This document shows positions 1 to 8,468 of a DNA stretch of 64,000 bases, piece by piece. The notes under the pieces were generated by a model that was given only the letters and a program-made list of their open reading frames with translations, had not been told where the DNA came from and searched no databases. A program made the position numbers and the translations under genes. The DNA comes from GCA-002708315 sp963676635 (GTDB lineage: Bacteria; Bacteroidota; Bacteroidia; Bacteroidales; F082): NCBI GenBank assembly GCA_963676635.1, contig OY781105.1, positions 248,001 through 312,000 of the forward strand. The letters run 5' to 3'. Positions within the stretch are counted from its first letter, which is position 1, and every line of letters starts with the position of its first letter.

Positions 1-463
1 CACCCAAATCATTTGAAGCACCTTTTTCAGGTTTCTTTTCAACATGTTCAGGTTTAGATGCTTTATCTTCTTCTTTTACTTTCTGTGTAACAGGAGCAAC
101 ATCCTCCTTTTTAGGTGGTTGTTTTTTCTCCACTTTAGGTAAATCAGAAGCTTTCTTGTCAGCATCTTTTGATTTAATGTGAGTCAAATCTTTTTTAGAC
201 TCATTTTTCTCAGCATTCTCTTTTTTGCCTGTCACTTTCTTCTTGTTTTTCGATCCTGGAGGACGGCCTCTGCCGCGTCTCGGAGCAGTTTTTTTCTCAG
301 ATTCGAGAGTTTCCTTTGAAGGGTTAAGCGCTTGATGATCAAGAATCTTATAGATAAGTTCCTGTTTTAAGAGCTTTTCGGGTTTATCGATATGAAACTC
401 TTCATCTGCTATCTTACGTAATTCGGCAACGAGTTTGCCGTTAAGCTCGACAATATCGTACAT
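1..463 (-). CDS. rho: Transcription termination factor Rho, N-terminal part (runs off window)
   Basis: This is the 5' part of a gene read leftwards; 154 codons are inside the window and the rest lies beyond base 1. It starts at the ATG at 463, giving MYDIVELNGKLVAELRKIAD, which is the Rho N-terminal fold seen in Bacteroidota. After about residue 55 it becomes strongly basic and low-complexity, with an AT-hook-like RGRGRPPGSKNKKK followed by Lys/Glu/Pro-rich sequence. That matches the long insert known between the N-domain and the RNA-binding domain of Bacteroidota Rho. The RNA-binding and ATPase domains are not visible here. Rho is the hexameric RNA helicase that ends transcription. The adjoining DUF4293 gene supports the call. 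Confidence 0.9.
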   Translation of the reverse strand, partial: MYDIVELNGKLVAELRKIADEEFHIDKPEKLLKQELIYKILDHQALNPSKETLESEKKTAPRRGRGRPPGSKNKKKVTGKKENAEKNESKKDLTHIKSKDADKKASDLPKVEKKQPPKKEDVAPVTQKVKEEDKASKPEHVEKKPEKGASNDLG

Positions 464-568
464 AAAATTGTGGGATTTGATATTTTATCAACTAAATTTG
501 TTGAAATTACTATATTAAAATTTAGATTTAATTTCGTTGGAATAATTTCTTTTTCCTAAAAGATGGTA

Positions 569-576
569 CAAATGTA
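569..576 (-). promoter_or_regulatory. Candidate -7 element for rho
   Basis: On the minus strand this reads TACATTTG, an exact match to the Bacteroidota TAnnTTTG -7 element, about 105 bases upstream of the rho start. A TTTG lies 14 bases further upstream, closer than the usual spacing, so only the -7 element is convincing. Confidence 0.4.
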
Positions 577-598
577 GTATTTTTTTTATGCAAATGAC

Positions 599-606
599 TA
601 TTTTTG
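599..606 (+). promoter_or_regulatory. Candidate -7 element for the DUF4293 gene
   Basis: TATTTTTG matches TAnnTTTG and lies 20 bases before the start codon at 627, the expected place for a short leader. No clear -33 TTTG is seen. Confidence 0.45.
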
Positions 607-626
607 CAAAAAATTTAAAATAAATT

Positions 627-1139
627 ATGATTCAACGTAAGCAAACCATCTTTTTATTTCTTGCTGCAGCACTGATGTTTGTGACATATCTGGTGCCATT
701 GGCTAATTTTATTGGTGAAGATAATTCACTCATACTTACAATCTTTGGTGTTAAAAGTATTGTTCCAGGCTTTGAATCTCCTGTGGGAGTTTACTTTACA
801 TTGCCCTTGTTGACAATTGTAACAACTATTATACTTTTATCCATCATAGCCATATTTATGTTTAAAAAAAGAAGAATACAATTGTTGTTGGTAAGATTTA
901 TGCTTTTGCTTCTGCTTAGCTATATTGGCTTGTATTTCTTTTATTATTCAGACACTCTTGAGAACATCAGTGGGGGACTTGCTTCATATGAGTATGGAAT
1001 AAAGATACCGGGATCAGGGATGCAGATACCTGTTGTTATCTTTCTTCTTCCATTGGTTGCGGCATTGTTGCTATTTTTGGCTTCCAGGGGTATTATACAT
1101 GATGAAAAGCTTATTAAATCTGCAGACAGACTAAGATAG
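627..1139 (+). CDS. DUF4293-family integral membrane protein
   Basis: This 170-residue protein has four predicted hydrophobic segments (about 5-25, 52-78, 85-108 and 133-152) and begins MIQRKQTIFLFLAAALM. That N-terminus and the four-helix layout are typical of DUF4293, a family of unknown function in Bacteroidota that is commonly found next to rho, as here. There are no catalytic motifs. It is transcribed away from rho and probably on its own, because the next genes run the other way. Function is unknown; the family assignment is fairly sure. Confidence 0.75.
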   Translation: MIQRKQTIFLFLAAALMFVTYLVPLANFIGEDNSLILTIFGVKSIVPGFESPVGVYFTLPLLTIVTTIILLSIIAIFMFKKRRIQLLLVRFMLLLLLSYIGLYFFYYSDTLENISGGLASYEYGIKIPGSGMQIPVVIFLLPLVAALLLFLASRGIIHDEKLIKSADRLR

Positions 1140-1160
1140 GTATTTAGAAAGTGGTTTTAA

Positions 1161-1673
1161 CTACTGATATCTAACAGCTTTTTTGCGATCAATTTCAAGA
1201 ATTTCAAGGTCTCTTATATTATCATTATCGATGATGAACTTCATCATAGTTATAACTTTATGAAACCCTGAGTTGCCAGCAGCACCCGGATTAAGGTGCA
1301 ACAGATCATTTTTATTATCAGGGATAACCTTTAATATATGTGAATGGCCAGAGATAAATAGCTTTGGGTTGTGTTCGTTAATAAGGTTATACGCTTTTCT
1401 GGTGTATTTACCGGGATATCCACCTATATGGATTATAAGTACTTTAACCTTTTCAATTGTAAATAACAGGAATTCGTCCGTTAAATTCCTGATATCGTTA
1501 TCATCAATATTACCAAAAACAGCCCTTAATGGTTTGAAGGCGCTAAGCTTGTTAAAAGTATCAGTACTTCCAATATCACCAGCATGCCAAACCTCATCAC
1601 AGTCTTTAAAAAAAGAAAACACCCGTGGATGAATACATCCATGGGTGTCTGATAATAAACCTATAGTTTTCAC
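1161..1673 (-). CDS. YfcE/MJ0936-type metallophosphoesterase
   Basis: This 170-residue calcineurin-like phosphoesterase shows all the metal-site motifs in order: SDTHG near the N-terminus (D-x-H), GDIG, GNIDDND (the GNxD block) and GHSH near residue 110. Enzymes of this small YfcE/MJ0936 class hydrolyse phosphodiesters with two divalent metals. The physiological substrate cannot be read from sequence. The start lies two bases after the stop of the DUF3078 gene, so it is the last gene of a minus-strand operon with mscS and DUF3078. Confidence 0.85.
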   Translation of the reverse strand: MKTIGLLSDTHGCIHPRVFSFFKDCDEVWHAGDIGSTDTFNKLSAFKPLRAVFGNIDDNDIRNLTDEFLLFTIEKVKVLIIHIGGYPGKYTRKAYNLINEHNPKLFISGHSHILKVIPDNKNDLLHLNPGAAGNSGFHKVITMMKFIIDNDNIRDLEILEIDRKKAVRYQ

Positions 1674-1675
1674 AA

Positions 1676-2578
1676 CTAGAAAGTTATTCCAATTCCTATT
1701 TGCATATTTTCGTTAAACTGCGTTCTGGGACCGATTGGATCACCAGCATCATTATAGAACATGATTTCGTCATCGTAAATCAGTTCTGTATTGATATTAA
1801 CATTCATCCAGGAGTTAACCTTTAGAGTAAGAGTTACTTGCCAGTCGATATCGATATTCTGAGGATTGTCAAGATAATCAGAGTAAAGTTCAAGTTTAGT
1901 ATTAAAGTTAACATTTTCAAAGATATCGCGGTTATATGTCAATAATGCTTTGGCACCAAACATAGATTTCACTCTTTTAGCATTCTTAATAACAACACCT
2001 GCTGAGTCTGTTTCAGCCGGAGTTAGTCCGAAAGCACCCTCATTAGCAAGGCGCTGATCGTTAACAATAATCCATTTTGCAGTAGCTGGCGAAAGATTAA
2101 AAAGAAAGTGATCATTTGGCTTCCATTCTATACCAGGACCAATATCAATAGTACCAGGTGCCATAAACTTGGAGATATAAACTGATGAATCAACTTTATA
2201 GTCATAACCTTTGGCAATTTGTGATTTAAATGTCATAAGAATAGTGGCATAGAAATTTTTACCAATATCATAACCATAAGATGAAATAAGTTCAAGTTTA
2301 TCATCAGTTTTCATAGGATCATTGTCTCCAATATAGGAGTATCCCAAAGCAGCATCAAGCCAGTTAGTAAACTTATGTTTATCCTTATTATAATTAGCAG
2401 TAATGGTATATTTCCCAGTTCCGGCAACAGTACTTTCGCCACCAGCAGCCCAGTTGGAAAAATAACTTTGAGTGAAATTCAAACTTGCTTTGTTAACAAC
2501 TTTCCAGTAAGTTGTATCAGATTGAGAAAATCCTGCAAAAGCAATAACAATAAGTATAATAGTTAAAAGTTTTTTCAT
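1676..2578 (-). CDS. DUF3078-family outer-membrane or periplasmic protein
   Basis: The 300-residue product starts with a signal peptide (MKKLLTIILIVIAFAGFSQ) and continues with WKVVNKASLNFTQSYFSNWAAGGE, the recognisable opening of DUF3078. The rest is rich in alternating amphipathic strands ending in an aromatic-terminated segment (IGIGITF), which suggests an outer-membrane beta-barrel. The role is unknown. It follows mscS by 15 bases and is followed two bases later by the phosphoesterase, so the three are probably co-transcribed. The envelope location is inferred from the signal peptide and strand pattern. Confidence 0.75.
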   Translation of the reverse strand: MKKLLTIILIVIAFAGFSQSDTTYWKVVNKASLNFTQSYFSNWAAGGESTVAGTGKYTITANYNKDKHKFTNWLDAALGYSYIGDNDPMKTDDKLELISSYGYDIGKNFYATILMTFKSQIAKGYDYKVDSSVYISKFMAPGTIDIGPGIEWKPNDHFLFNLSPATAKWIIVNDQRLANEGAFGLTPAETDSAGVVIKNAKRVKSMFGAKALLTYNRDIFENVNFNTKLELYSDYLDNPQNIDIDWQVTLTLKVNSWMNVNINTELIYDDEIMFYNDAGDPIGPRTQFNENMQIGIGITF

Positions 2579-2593
2579 AAATAGAGAATATTA

Positions 2594-3430
2594 TTATTTA
2601 TTAATATGTACATCGAGTTGAGGGAAAGGGATGTTGATATTGTGCTTATCAGCATTCTTATAGAAGTTTTCATTCATTTCAAAGAATACAGCCCAATAGT
2701 CTTTAGGTTCAACCCACACGCGCACTGTTATGTTAACAGAGCTATCAGCCAGTGCTCCAAGAGCAATAAAAGGTTCGGCAGGTTTATCAAGAATTCTTTT
2801 ATCAGCTTTAATGAGTTCCATTAGCATTTTCTTTGCAGCATCATAGTCATCACCATAACCAATTCCGAAGGACCAGTCAACACGCCTGAAATCCTGAGTG
2901 CTGTAATTTACTAGCGAATTATTTGACAATGGTCCGTTAGGGATAAGAATTGTTTTGTTATCAGGAGTAGTAAGAACCGTAACAAATATTTGAATTTCCT
3001 TTACAGAGCCAGCATATCCTTGTGCGTCAATATAATCACCAACCTTAAAAGGTTTGAAGAATAATATCATAACACCACCAGCGAAATTAGACAGAGTTCC
3101 GTTAAAAGCCATAGCAACAGCCAGAGAAGCAGCGGTTAACATAGCAATAAAGGTAGTCATCTCAACACCAATCATTCCGAGAATACTAATAAAGAGTACT
3201 AACTTCAATGTAATGCTAGTAAGACTCTTGATAAATGATTTTAAAGCAGGAGTGAATTCAGTTACATCCAGTAATTTGTAAACCTTCTTAGATACAATCT
3301 TGATTACCCATAATCCAATTATTAGTATAACAAGAGCGCCAATAAACCGCAGTGAATATTCGATTCCATACTTAGCAAGCCAATCCATAAGAGCATTAGC
3401 CTTATCAGTAATAATGTCAAAATTTTCCAT
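2594..3430 (-). CDS. Small-conductance mechanosensitive channel (MscS family)
   Basis: This 278-residue protein has the MscS layout. There are three N-terminal membrane helices, a pore helix rich in Ala and Gly (AMLTAASLAVAMAFNGTLSNFAGG, about residues 95-118), then the cytoplasmic beta domain with FKPFKVGDYI and the PNGPLSNNSLVNYS block. These channels open on membrane tension and release solutes during hypo-osmotic shock. The length is typical of the E. coli MscS class. It is the first gene of the operon with DUF3078 and the phosphoesterase. Confidence 0.9.
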   Translation of the reverse strand: MENFDIITDKANALMDWLAKYGIEYSLRFIGALVILIIGLWVIKIVSKKVYKLLDVTEFTPALKSFIKSLTSITLKLVLFISILGMIGVEMTTFIAMLTAASLAVAMAFNGTLSNFAGGVMILFFKPFKVGDYIDAQGYAGSVKEIQIFVTVLTTPDNKTILIPNGPLSNNSLVNYSTQDFRRVDWSFGIGYGDDYDAAKKMLMELIKADKRILDKPAEPFIALGALADSSVNITVRVWVEPKDYWAVFFEMNENFYKNADKHNINIPFPQLDVHINK

Positions 3431-3480
3431 ATAGATAAATGTTAGTTAATTTTCTAAAATTGTTTTAAATTTAAGCGTTG

Positions 3481-3488
3481 CAAATATA
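3481..3488 (-). promoter_or_regulatory. Candidate -7 element for the mscS operon
   Basis: On the minus strand this is TATATTTG, matching TAnnTTTG, 50 bases upstream of the mscS start codon. No -33 element was confirmed. Confidence 0.45.
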
Positions 3489-3508
3489 TTAAAAATTACA
3501 TATGTATA

Positions 3509-4312
3509 CTAAATTCCTGAACCTTGTTGGTTGGGAATATAATTATCTTTATTCCCTGCTTTTTTGAAGTGTATTTTAATATTATAGTTAGTTCTTATTG
3601 ATTTTCCATTCTTCACACCCGGCGTCCATGTTATTGTTTTCACAACCCTTTCTGCCTCTTCAGTGCAGCCACCTCCAAGCACCTCAATTGGTATTAAGTT
3701 AGATATAAATCCGTTGCTTTCCACGACAAAGTTTAAAACCACATCGCCTGTAAGACTAAGTTTGTTAGCTGCTTCAGGATAATTCAGGTTATTGTAAATG
3801 TAAACAAACATATTGTTAGTGCCGTCAGGAAGAATAGCAGTAGGTATTGTATCAAGTTGTTCAGTGTTATAAATTACGTAAGATGTATCCGTAGGATAAA
3901 GAGGCTCAGGAATATGTTTATAGTTTCTGTGTTTAGCCAGCTTATTAAATCTATTCGCTTTGAAGTTAAGAGAAAACTCAGAAACAGATTGAACAGGTAT
4001 ACCTAAATTTTCTGCCGGATTCCAGATGATTTTTCTAAAGATTGATAAAGCAGTTGAATCTATAGCTTTGTTAACACTTTCTGTTACCTTATAAGATATA
4101 ACCTCACCATTAATATCAGTTACAAAAGTTATAACTACCTTTCCTTCTATTTTATTCTTAAGCTCATATTCAGGGTAATCCATATGCCGTTTAATAGTTT
4201 CATTGAGTTCCTTTTTGCCTGATGCAGGTGTGGCATCATGTGTCTGACAAAATACTTCAACAGAGAAAAAAGCTATTAAAGCTATAAGAATAGTTGTTTT
4301 TACCTTAATCAT
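3509..4312 (-). CDS. Periplasmic protein with two TonB C-terminal-type domains
   Basis: The preferred start is the ATG at 4312, because the protein then begins with a clean signal peptide (MIKVKTTILIALIAFFSVEVFCQ); an in-frame ATG 33 bases earlier would add an unlikely extension. The mature 245-residue part contains two TonB_C-like repeats. The first is around YPEYELKNKIEGKVVITFVT and the second around YPEAANKLSLTGDVVLNFVV, each followed by a W-x-P segment. There is no Pro-rich linker or retained membrane anchor as in true TonB, so a direct energy-transducing role is doubtful. Such tandem TonB_C proteins are common and mostly uncharacterised in Bacteroidota. Confidence 0.75.
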   Translation of the reverse strand: MIKVKTTILIALIAFFSVEVFCQTHDATPASGKKELNETIKRHMDYPEYELKNKIEGKVVITFVTDINGEVISYKVTESVNKAIDSTALSIFRKIIWNPAENLGIPVQSVSEFSLNFKANRFNKLAKHRNYKHIPEPLYPTDTSYVIYNTEQLDTIPTAILPDGTNNMFVYIYNNLNYPEAANKLSLTGDVVLNFVVESNGFISNLIPIEVLGGGCTEEAERVVKTITWTPGVKNGKSIRTNYNIKIHFKKAGNKDNYIPNQQGSGI

Positions 4313-4388
4313 TGCTTCGCTTATTAGTTTGCAATAAAAGTACAAATTTTCAATGAAATTTTAAGTAGTTTTACTGAAAATTTAAAAA

Positions 4389-5153
4389 ATGAGTAAAACA
4401 TCTGACAGGATGAGTGAAGGTAGTGATTTGATTTATGGCTTAAGACCTGTTGTTGAGGCAGCTGGTGCTGGTAAGGAGATAAACCGTGTATTAATACAAA
4501 ATGGTTTGCGTAGCGAAGGAGTAAGAGAGCTTGTTGCACAGTTGCGTAAAGGTGATATTCCTGTATCATATGTCCCGCTTGTTAAGCTAAACAAAATCAC
4601 AAGAAAGAATCACCAGGGTGTGATTGCATATGTATCACCTGTTAATTTTCATAATATTGAGGATATTGTTCCTGCAATCTTTGAGGATGGCAGAGTACCT
4701 TTGATACTGCTGATGGACAAACTGACTGACGTTAGGAATTTTGGAGCTATACTACGCACTGCTGAAAGTGCTGGTGTTGACGCTGTAGTTTTTCCGTCAC
4801 AGGGAGCAGCGCCGCTTAATTCGGGAACTGTTAAATCTTCTGCAGGTGCTATCTTTAATATACCCCTTTGCAGGAGTAAAAACCTCAAGGACGTAATTTA
4901 TTTTCTCCAGGCTAGTGGAATAAGGGTTGTTGCTGCTACTGAAAAGAGTAGCGAGTTGTATACAAAGTCAGATATGACTGGTCCACTTGCAATAATGATG
5001 GGCTCAGAAGATACGGGTGTAAGTGATGCTTATCTGAAGATTTGCGATAGTAAATTGAAAATTCCCATGAAGGGAGAAACAGCATCGCTAAATGTTTCAG
5101 TTGCAGCTGGAGTATTTCTGTTTGAAGCAGTCAGACAGAGAGAAGGATATTAA
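4389..5153 (+). CDS. rlmB: 23S rRNA 2'-O-ribose methyltransferase RlmB-like (SpoU/TrmH family)
   Basis: This 254-residue SPOUT methyltransferase has an N-terminal substrate-binding domain (LIYGLRPVVEAAGAG, then KITRKNHQGVIAYVSP) and a knotted C-terminal domain. The three SpoU motifs are present: NFGAILRTAESAG, the GSEDTGVSD segment, and IPMKGETASLNVSVAAGV. RlmB methylates G2251 of E. coli 23S rRNA using S-adenosylmethionine. Paralogues with other rRNA or tRNA targets exist, so the exact nucleotide is inferred. It is a single-gene unit ending at a hairpin shared with rplS. Confidence 0.85.
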   Translation: MSKTSDRMSEGSDLIYGLRPVVEAAGAGKEINRVLIQNGLRSEGVRELVAQLRKGDIPVSYVPLVKLNKITRKNHQGVIAYVSPVNFHNIEDIVPAIFEDGRVPLILLMDKLTDVRNFGAILRTAESAGVDAVVFPSQGAAPLNSGTVKSSAGAIFNIPLCRSKNLKDVIYFLQASGIRVVAATEKSSELYTKSDMTGPLAIMMGSEDTGVSDAYLKICDSKLKIPMKGETASLNVSVAAGVFLFEAVRQREGY

Positions 5154-5187
5154 TTAAGAATTACACCTTAAGTAATAGATACAAAAA

Positions 5188-5217
5188 AAACTCCGGTTTA
5201 TGCCGGAGTTTTTTTTT
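5188..5217. terminator. Bidirectional intrinsic terminator between rlmB and rplS
   Basis: An inverted repeat ACTCCGG / CCGGAGT (5190-5196 and 5203-5209) with a six-base loop has eight A's on its left and nine T's on its right. It can therefore stop transcription from both convergent genes. Confidence 0.9.
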
Positions 5218-5233
5218 GTTATCTTTAAGAATA

Positions 5234-5587
5234 TTATCTTCTTGCTTCTTTAATTCTGGCTTTCTTACCTCTAAGTTTACGGAAGTAGAAGATGCGTGCA
5301 CGACGAACAACGCCAACTTTGTTTACAATGATCTCTTCAATAAAAGGTGAAGAAATTGGAAAAATCCTTTCTACTCCAATATTATTAGATATCTTTCTTA
5401 CTGTGAAAGTTTCCTGAGGACCACTACCTGAACGTTGTATTACAACACCCTGATATTTCTGTAAACGTTCTTTATTCCCCTCTTTTATCTTGTAGGTAAC
5501 TGTTATAGTGTCTCCTGATTTAAATTTCGGAAACTCTTTTACCGCAACTGTGTCGTTTACTAATTGTATTAATTCGTTCTTTCCCAT
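5234..5587 (-). CDS. rplS: 50S ribosomal protein L19
   Basis: The 117-residue product beginning MGKNELIQLVND has the full L19 signature: FPKFKSGDTITVTYKIKEGNKERLQKYQGVVI, then GVERIFPISSPFIEEI and the C-terminal VRRARIFYFRKLRGKKARI. It sits at the 30S-50S interface of the ribosome. An in-frame ATG 42 bases upstream would add 14 residues not found in the family, so the ATG at 5587 is preferred. It is a single-gene unit with its own promoter and terminator. Confidence 0.97.
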   Translation of the reverse strand: MGKNELIQLVNDTVAVKEFPKFKSGDTITVTYKIKEGNKERLQKYQGVVIQRSGSGPQETFTVRKISNNIGVERIFPISSPFIEEIIVNKVGVVRRARIFYFRKLRGKKARIKEARR

Positions 5588-5626
5588 CCCTTTAAGATTT
5601 ACGATTACTTTGCTCAAAAATGAGTG

Positions 5627-5634
5627 CAAATATA
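5627..5634 (-). promoter_or_regulatory. Candidate -7 element for rplS
   Basis: TATATTTG on the minus strand, 39 bases upstream of the rplS start codon chosen here. Its position also supports the shorter L19 start, since the longer start would leave almost no leader. Confidence 0.5.
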
Positions 5635-5834
5635 CAGCTATTTATTCAACTGCAAACCTTTTTGTCAAAATAATTTCTCCATTTATCAAAATCATTATGT
5701 TGATAAAATTATCATTAGTACTATTTATGTATTTACATAGCAGATAATCAGATTAGTATAATGACATTAATTATGTGATCGGTCTTGTTTCTACTGTAAA
5801 AAATGTATCTTTACAAACTAAAAAATTAAGAATT

Positions 5835-6128
5835 ATGCTTCGACATATTGTAATGATTAAACTAAATGATAGCAGTAATAATGATAAAGTTGCTTTAGAA
5901 CTTAAGGAAATGCTTTTAAATCTTCAATTGTCAATAGAAGAGTTGTTAGATATGGAAGTGGGCTTAAACAATAGTACTAAGCCTTCTGCAATGGATGTGG
6001 TATTAATTGCTGACTTTAATGATGTAGCTGGTTTGGATAAATACCGTGTCCACTCTGAACATATTAAAGTTCTGAATTTTCTTAAAGAAGTAGCAGATTA
6101 TATGAAAGTTGTGGATTATGAATTGTGA
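5835..6128 (+). CDS. Dabb-family (stress-responsive alpha/beta barrel) protein
   Basis: Starting at the ATG at 5835, this 97-residue protein begins MLRHIVMIKL and contains FNDVAGLDKYRVHSEHIKVLNFL. This is the strand-helix pattern of the dimeric ferredoxin-like Dabb fold, with the conserved Y-x-x-H-x-x-H element. Some family members are enzymes, but most bacterial ones have no known function. An in-frame upstream ATG would add 20 residues unlike the family. It stands alone between rplS and the convergent cdaA. Confidence 0.75.
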   Translation: MLRHIVMIKLNDSSNNDKVALELKEMLLNLQLSIEELLDMEVGLNNSTKPSAMDVVLIADFNDVAGLDKYRVHSEHIKVLNFLKEVADYMKVVDYEL

Positions 6129-6155
6129 TCGATTCAGCGTTAATCTGTTTAGATG

Positions 6156-6953
6156 TTAATCCTCATCCTCCTGATCAAGTCCAAGTTCTTCAACAAGCAT
6201 ATGCTGAAGTCTTTGTGGTGATATTCTGAATTTCATTTCACCCTTTATACTGTATGAAATCTTGCCTGTTTCTTCTGATACAACAATAGCAATGCAGTCG
6301 GATACCTCACTTATTCCAATTGCAGCTCTGTGTCTGAGGCCTGCACGGGCACTGACTGCCTGCTTTGTAACAGGCATAATGCATCCTGCTGCTTTAATCT
6401 TGTTACCTGTAATTATCATTGCACCATCATGTAAAGGGCTGTTTTTAAAGAAAATGTTCTCAATCATTTGTGTAGAGATACTTGCCTCAATTACTTGTCC
6501 TGTTGTGATAAACTGGTTTAGCTCGTTTTGTCTGGTAATAATAATGAGAGCACCTGTTTGTTGTTCTGCCATATGTTGACAGGCAACAACAATTGGATCA
6601 ATGTTAAGTACGTACTTTTCTTTGAAGATGTTTTGCAGAAATTTGAATTGTATGCCATATTTGCTCAGGAAATTTGGCGTTCCCAATGCAAATAGAAATT
6701 GTCGTATCTCTGGTTGAAAGATGATAATCAAAGCAACAAGACCAACGCTGATAAATGCTCCCAGTATCTGCGACAGCAGTTCCATTTGCAGAGCATCAAC
6801 AAGTTTCCATGTAAGGAACAATGCAACAATACCAAAAAAGATGTTGATAGCCACTGTTCCCTTCAGCATTTTAAATAATGTAAACAGTAGTACAGCTACT
6901 AAAAAGATGTCAACAATGTCCAAAAACCTTATCTCAATAAATAATAAATCCAC
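6156..6953 (-). CDS. cdaA: Membrane diadenylate cyclase CdaA (DacA)
   Basis: The 265-residue protein has three N-terminal hydrophobic segments (about residues 5-80) followed by a DisA_N catalytic domain. The active-site DGA motif (LHDGAMII) and RHR motif (GLRHRAAIGISE) are both intact. The enzyme makes cyclic di-AMP from two ATP at the membrane, controlling potassium and osmotic balance. Length and order match CdaA/YbbP. The gene begins 54 bases after the end of hypB on the same strand and may be transcribed with it, although their functions are unrelated. Confidence 0.92.
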   Translation of the reverse strand: MDLLFIEIRFLDIVDIFLVAVLLFTLFKMLKGTVAINIFFGIVALFLTWKLVDALQMELLSQILGAFISVGLVALIIIFQPEIRQFLFALGTPNFLSKYGIQFKFLQNIFKEKYVLNIDPIVVACQHMAEQQTGALIIITRQNELNQFITTGQVIEASISTQMIENIFFKNSPLHDGAMIITGNKIKAAGCIMPVTKQAVSARAGLRHRAAIGISEVSDCIAIVVSEETGKISYSIKGEMKFRISPQRLQHMLVEELGLDQEDED

Positions 6954-7007
6954 TTTTATTGATTTTTCTCAAAAATAGTAAAAGTTTTGAACATTTAACG
7001 TAGCTCT

Positions 7008-7811
7008 TTAAACTCTTCCAAGCCATTTGAACCACTCGTCCATTCCTTCCCCTGTTTTCACTGAAATAGTAAGGAACTCAAGGTGTGGATTGACTTGCTT
7101 TGCATATTGTTTTGCTTTCTCCACATCAAAATCGACATATGGGAGTAAGTCCATTTTATTAATTATGCATAATTGAGCAGTTTCAAACATTGTAGGATAT
7201 TTAATTGGCTTATCATCGCCTTCTGTAGTGCTGATAATAACTACTCTTGTTGTTTCTCCAAGATCGAACATAGCAGGGCAAACAAGATTACCAACATTTT
7301 CAATAAAAAGAATGGAATCTTTTTCAGGAGATAGCTCTTTTAATGCTGTTCCTACCATATCTGCATCAAGATGACAGCCGTTTTCGGTATTAACCTGAAT
7401 AACGGGAGCACCTGCTTTATGAATTCTGTCTGCATCGTTAGAGGTTTGTTGGTCGCCTTCAATAATGCTGAAAGTAAATTTCTCTTTTAATTCAGTAATT
7501 GTCTTTTCCAGAATACTTGTTTTTCCTGACCCAGGGGAGCTAACCAGATTAAGTGCCTTTATATTAAGAGCCTCGAAATATCCTCTGTTACGTTCTGCTC
7601 TGAGATTATTTTTTGCAAGAACATCAATCTCCAGCTGAATTTCTTTACTATGAGAATGGCTATGTTCATGATCATGGTGATGATCGTGACTGTGATTGTG
7701 TTCATGAGTATGACCATGGTCGTGGTCATGATGTCCGTGATGATGCCCTTCTTTACCGGGCATTGAATATGTAATATGATTGTCTTCTCCGCAACCGCAA
7801 GTTCCGCACAT
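7008..7811 (-). CDS. hypB: Hydrogenase nickel-incorporation GTPase HypB, His-rich type
   Basis: This 267-residue protein begins MCGTCGCGE, a CxxCxC nickel-binding N-terminus. A histidine-rich stretch follows between residues about 22 and 55, with roughly nineteen His alternating with Asp, Glu and Ser. The GTPase domain has the P-loop SSPGSGKTS, the switch region IEGDQQT and the base-recognition NKMDLL. HypB inserts nickel into the large hydrogenase subunit with HypA. The long His region suggests nickel storage as well. The hypE-hypD-hypC-hypF set lies nearby on the same strand, but no hypA gene is in the window. Confidence 0.96.
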   Translation of the reverse strand: MCGTCGCGEDNHITYSMPGKEGHHHGHHDHDHGHTHEHNHSHDHHHDHEHSHSHSKEIQLEIDVLAKNNLRAERNRGYFEALNIKALNLVSSPGSGKTSILEKTITELKEKFTFSIIEGDQQTSNDADRIHKAGAPVIQVNTENGCHLDADMVGTALKELSPEKDSILFIENVGNLVCPAMFDLGETTRVVIISTTEGDDKPIKYPTMFETAQLCIINKMDLLPYVDFDVEKAKQYAKQVNPHLEFLTISVKTGEGMDEWFKWLGRV

Positions 7812-7833
7812 AATTGTATGATTTAATTTGTGT

Positions 7834-7841
7834 CAAAATTA
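7834..7841 (-). promoter_or_regulatory. Candidate -7 element for hypB
   Basis: TAATTTTG on the minus strand, matching TAnnTTTG, 22 bases upstream of the hypB start. No Rex-type operator was found in this 246-base intergenic region, unlike in front of hoxF. Confidence 0.45.
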
Positions 7842-8057
7842 ATAAGATTTTTATTCAATAAAGTACTTTAGAACGAACATTTATTGATAAACTTTTGATA
7901 AGATTAAATGAATTCTTTTTTTCTATTCATTTTTCAAAGATTCTTGTCTTTTATTTGAAATCATTATGAATTAGGAAGTTTCTTGATTTCGATATGTATT
8001 TTTTGTATTTTAGCCTTAATGTGACACAAAAGAAATGTATAACTAATTAATAGAATC

Positions 8058-8459
8058 ATGAAAAAACAAATTGCTCTTGCTGTTCAATGTCCACATTGTT
8101 TAAATTCCTTAATGGATAAGGAAAACCAATTGCATGGATATCCTTCGATTAAATTAAATATTGTTACTCCTGAAGAACGTGGTGTAATACATATTTGCTC
8201 ATTGTATGAGTGTTTTGATCATGAGGCAAACATTAAAATTGCTGATAACACTGTAGTTGACTTCTATTGTCCTCATTGTAATAAAGAAATGCTGGTAAAC
8301 GAAGAATGTAAAATATGTGGTGCTCCGATGGTATCATTTGTATTACAGACTGGTGGTCGTGTGAATATTTGTTCACGCAATGGTTGTTCGAACCATTACG
8401 TAGCATTTAACGATCTGTCAACAGAGCTTACCAGATTTTATGAAGAGTTTGGTGACTAG
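8058..8459 (+). CDS. Cysteine-rich zinc-ribbon-like protein of unknown function
   Basis: A 133-residue protein not assigned to a family. It has paired cysteines in CPHC at residues 11-14, CPHC near 75-78, CKIC near 87-90 and single Cys residues in CSLYEC and CSRNGCSNHY. The layout looks like two or three treble-clef or zinc-ribbon modules, each followed by a short beta-rich segment. It has no signal peptide or membrane segment. It sits alone on the plus strand between hypB and hypE, where hypA might be expected. It lacks the MHE N-terminus of HypA, so it is not a normal HypA. A metal-handling role is only a guess from context. Confidence 0.7.
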   Translation: MKKQIALAVQCPHCLNSLMDKENQLHGYPSIKLNIVTPEERGVIHICSLYECFDHEANIKIADNTVVDFYCPHCNKEMLVNEECKICGAPMVSFVLQTGGRVNICSRNGCSNHYVAFNDLSTELTRFYEEFGD

Positions 8460-8468
8460 AACAGATAA

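Noticed and set aside
8058..8459. HypA
   Set aside because: Although placed between hypB and hypE and rich in CxxC pairs, the protein lacks the N-terminal MHE nickel site and the HypA length and order of motifs.
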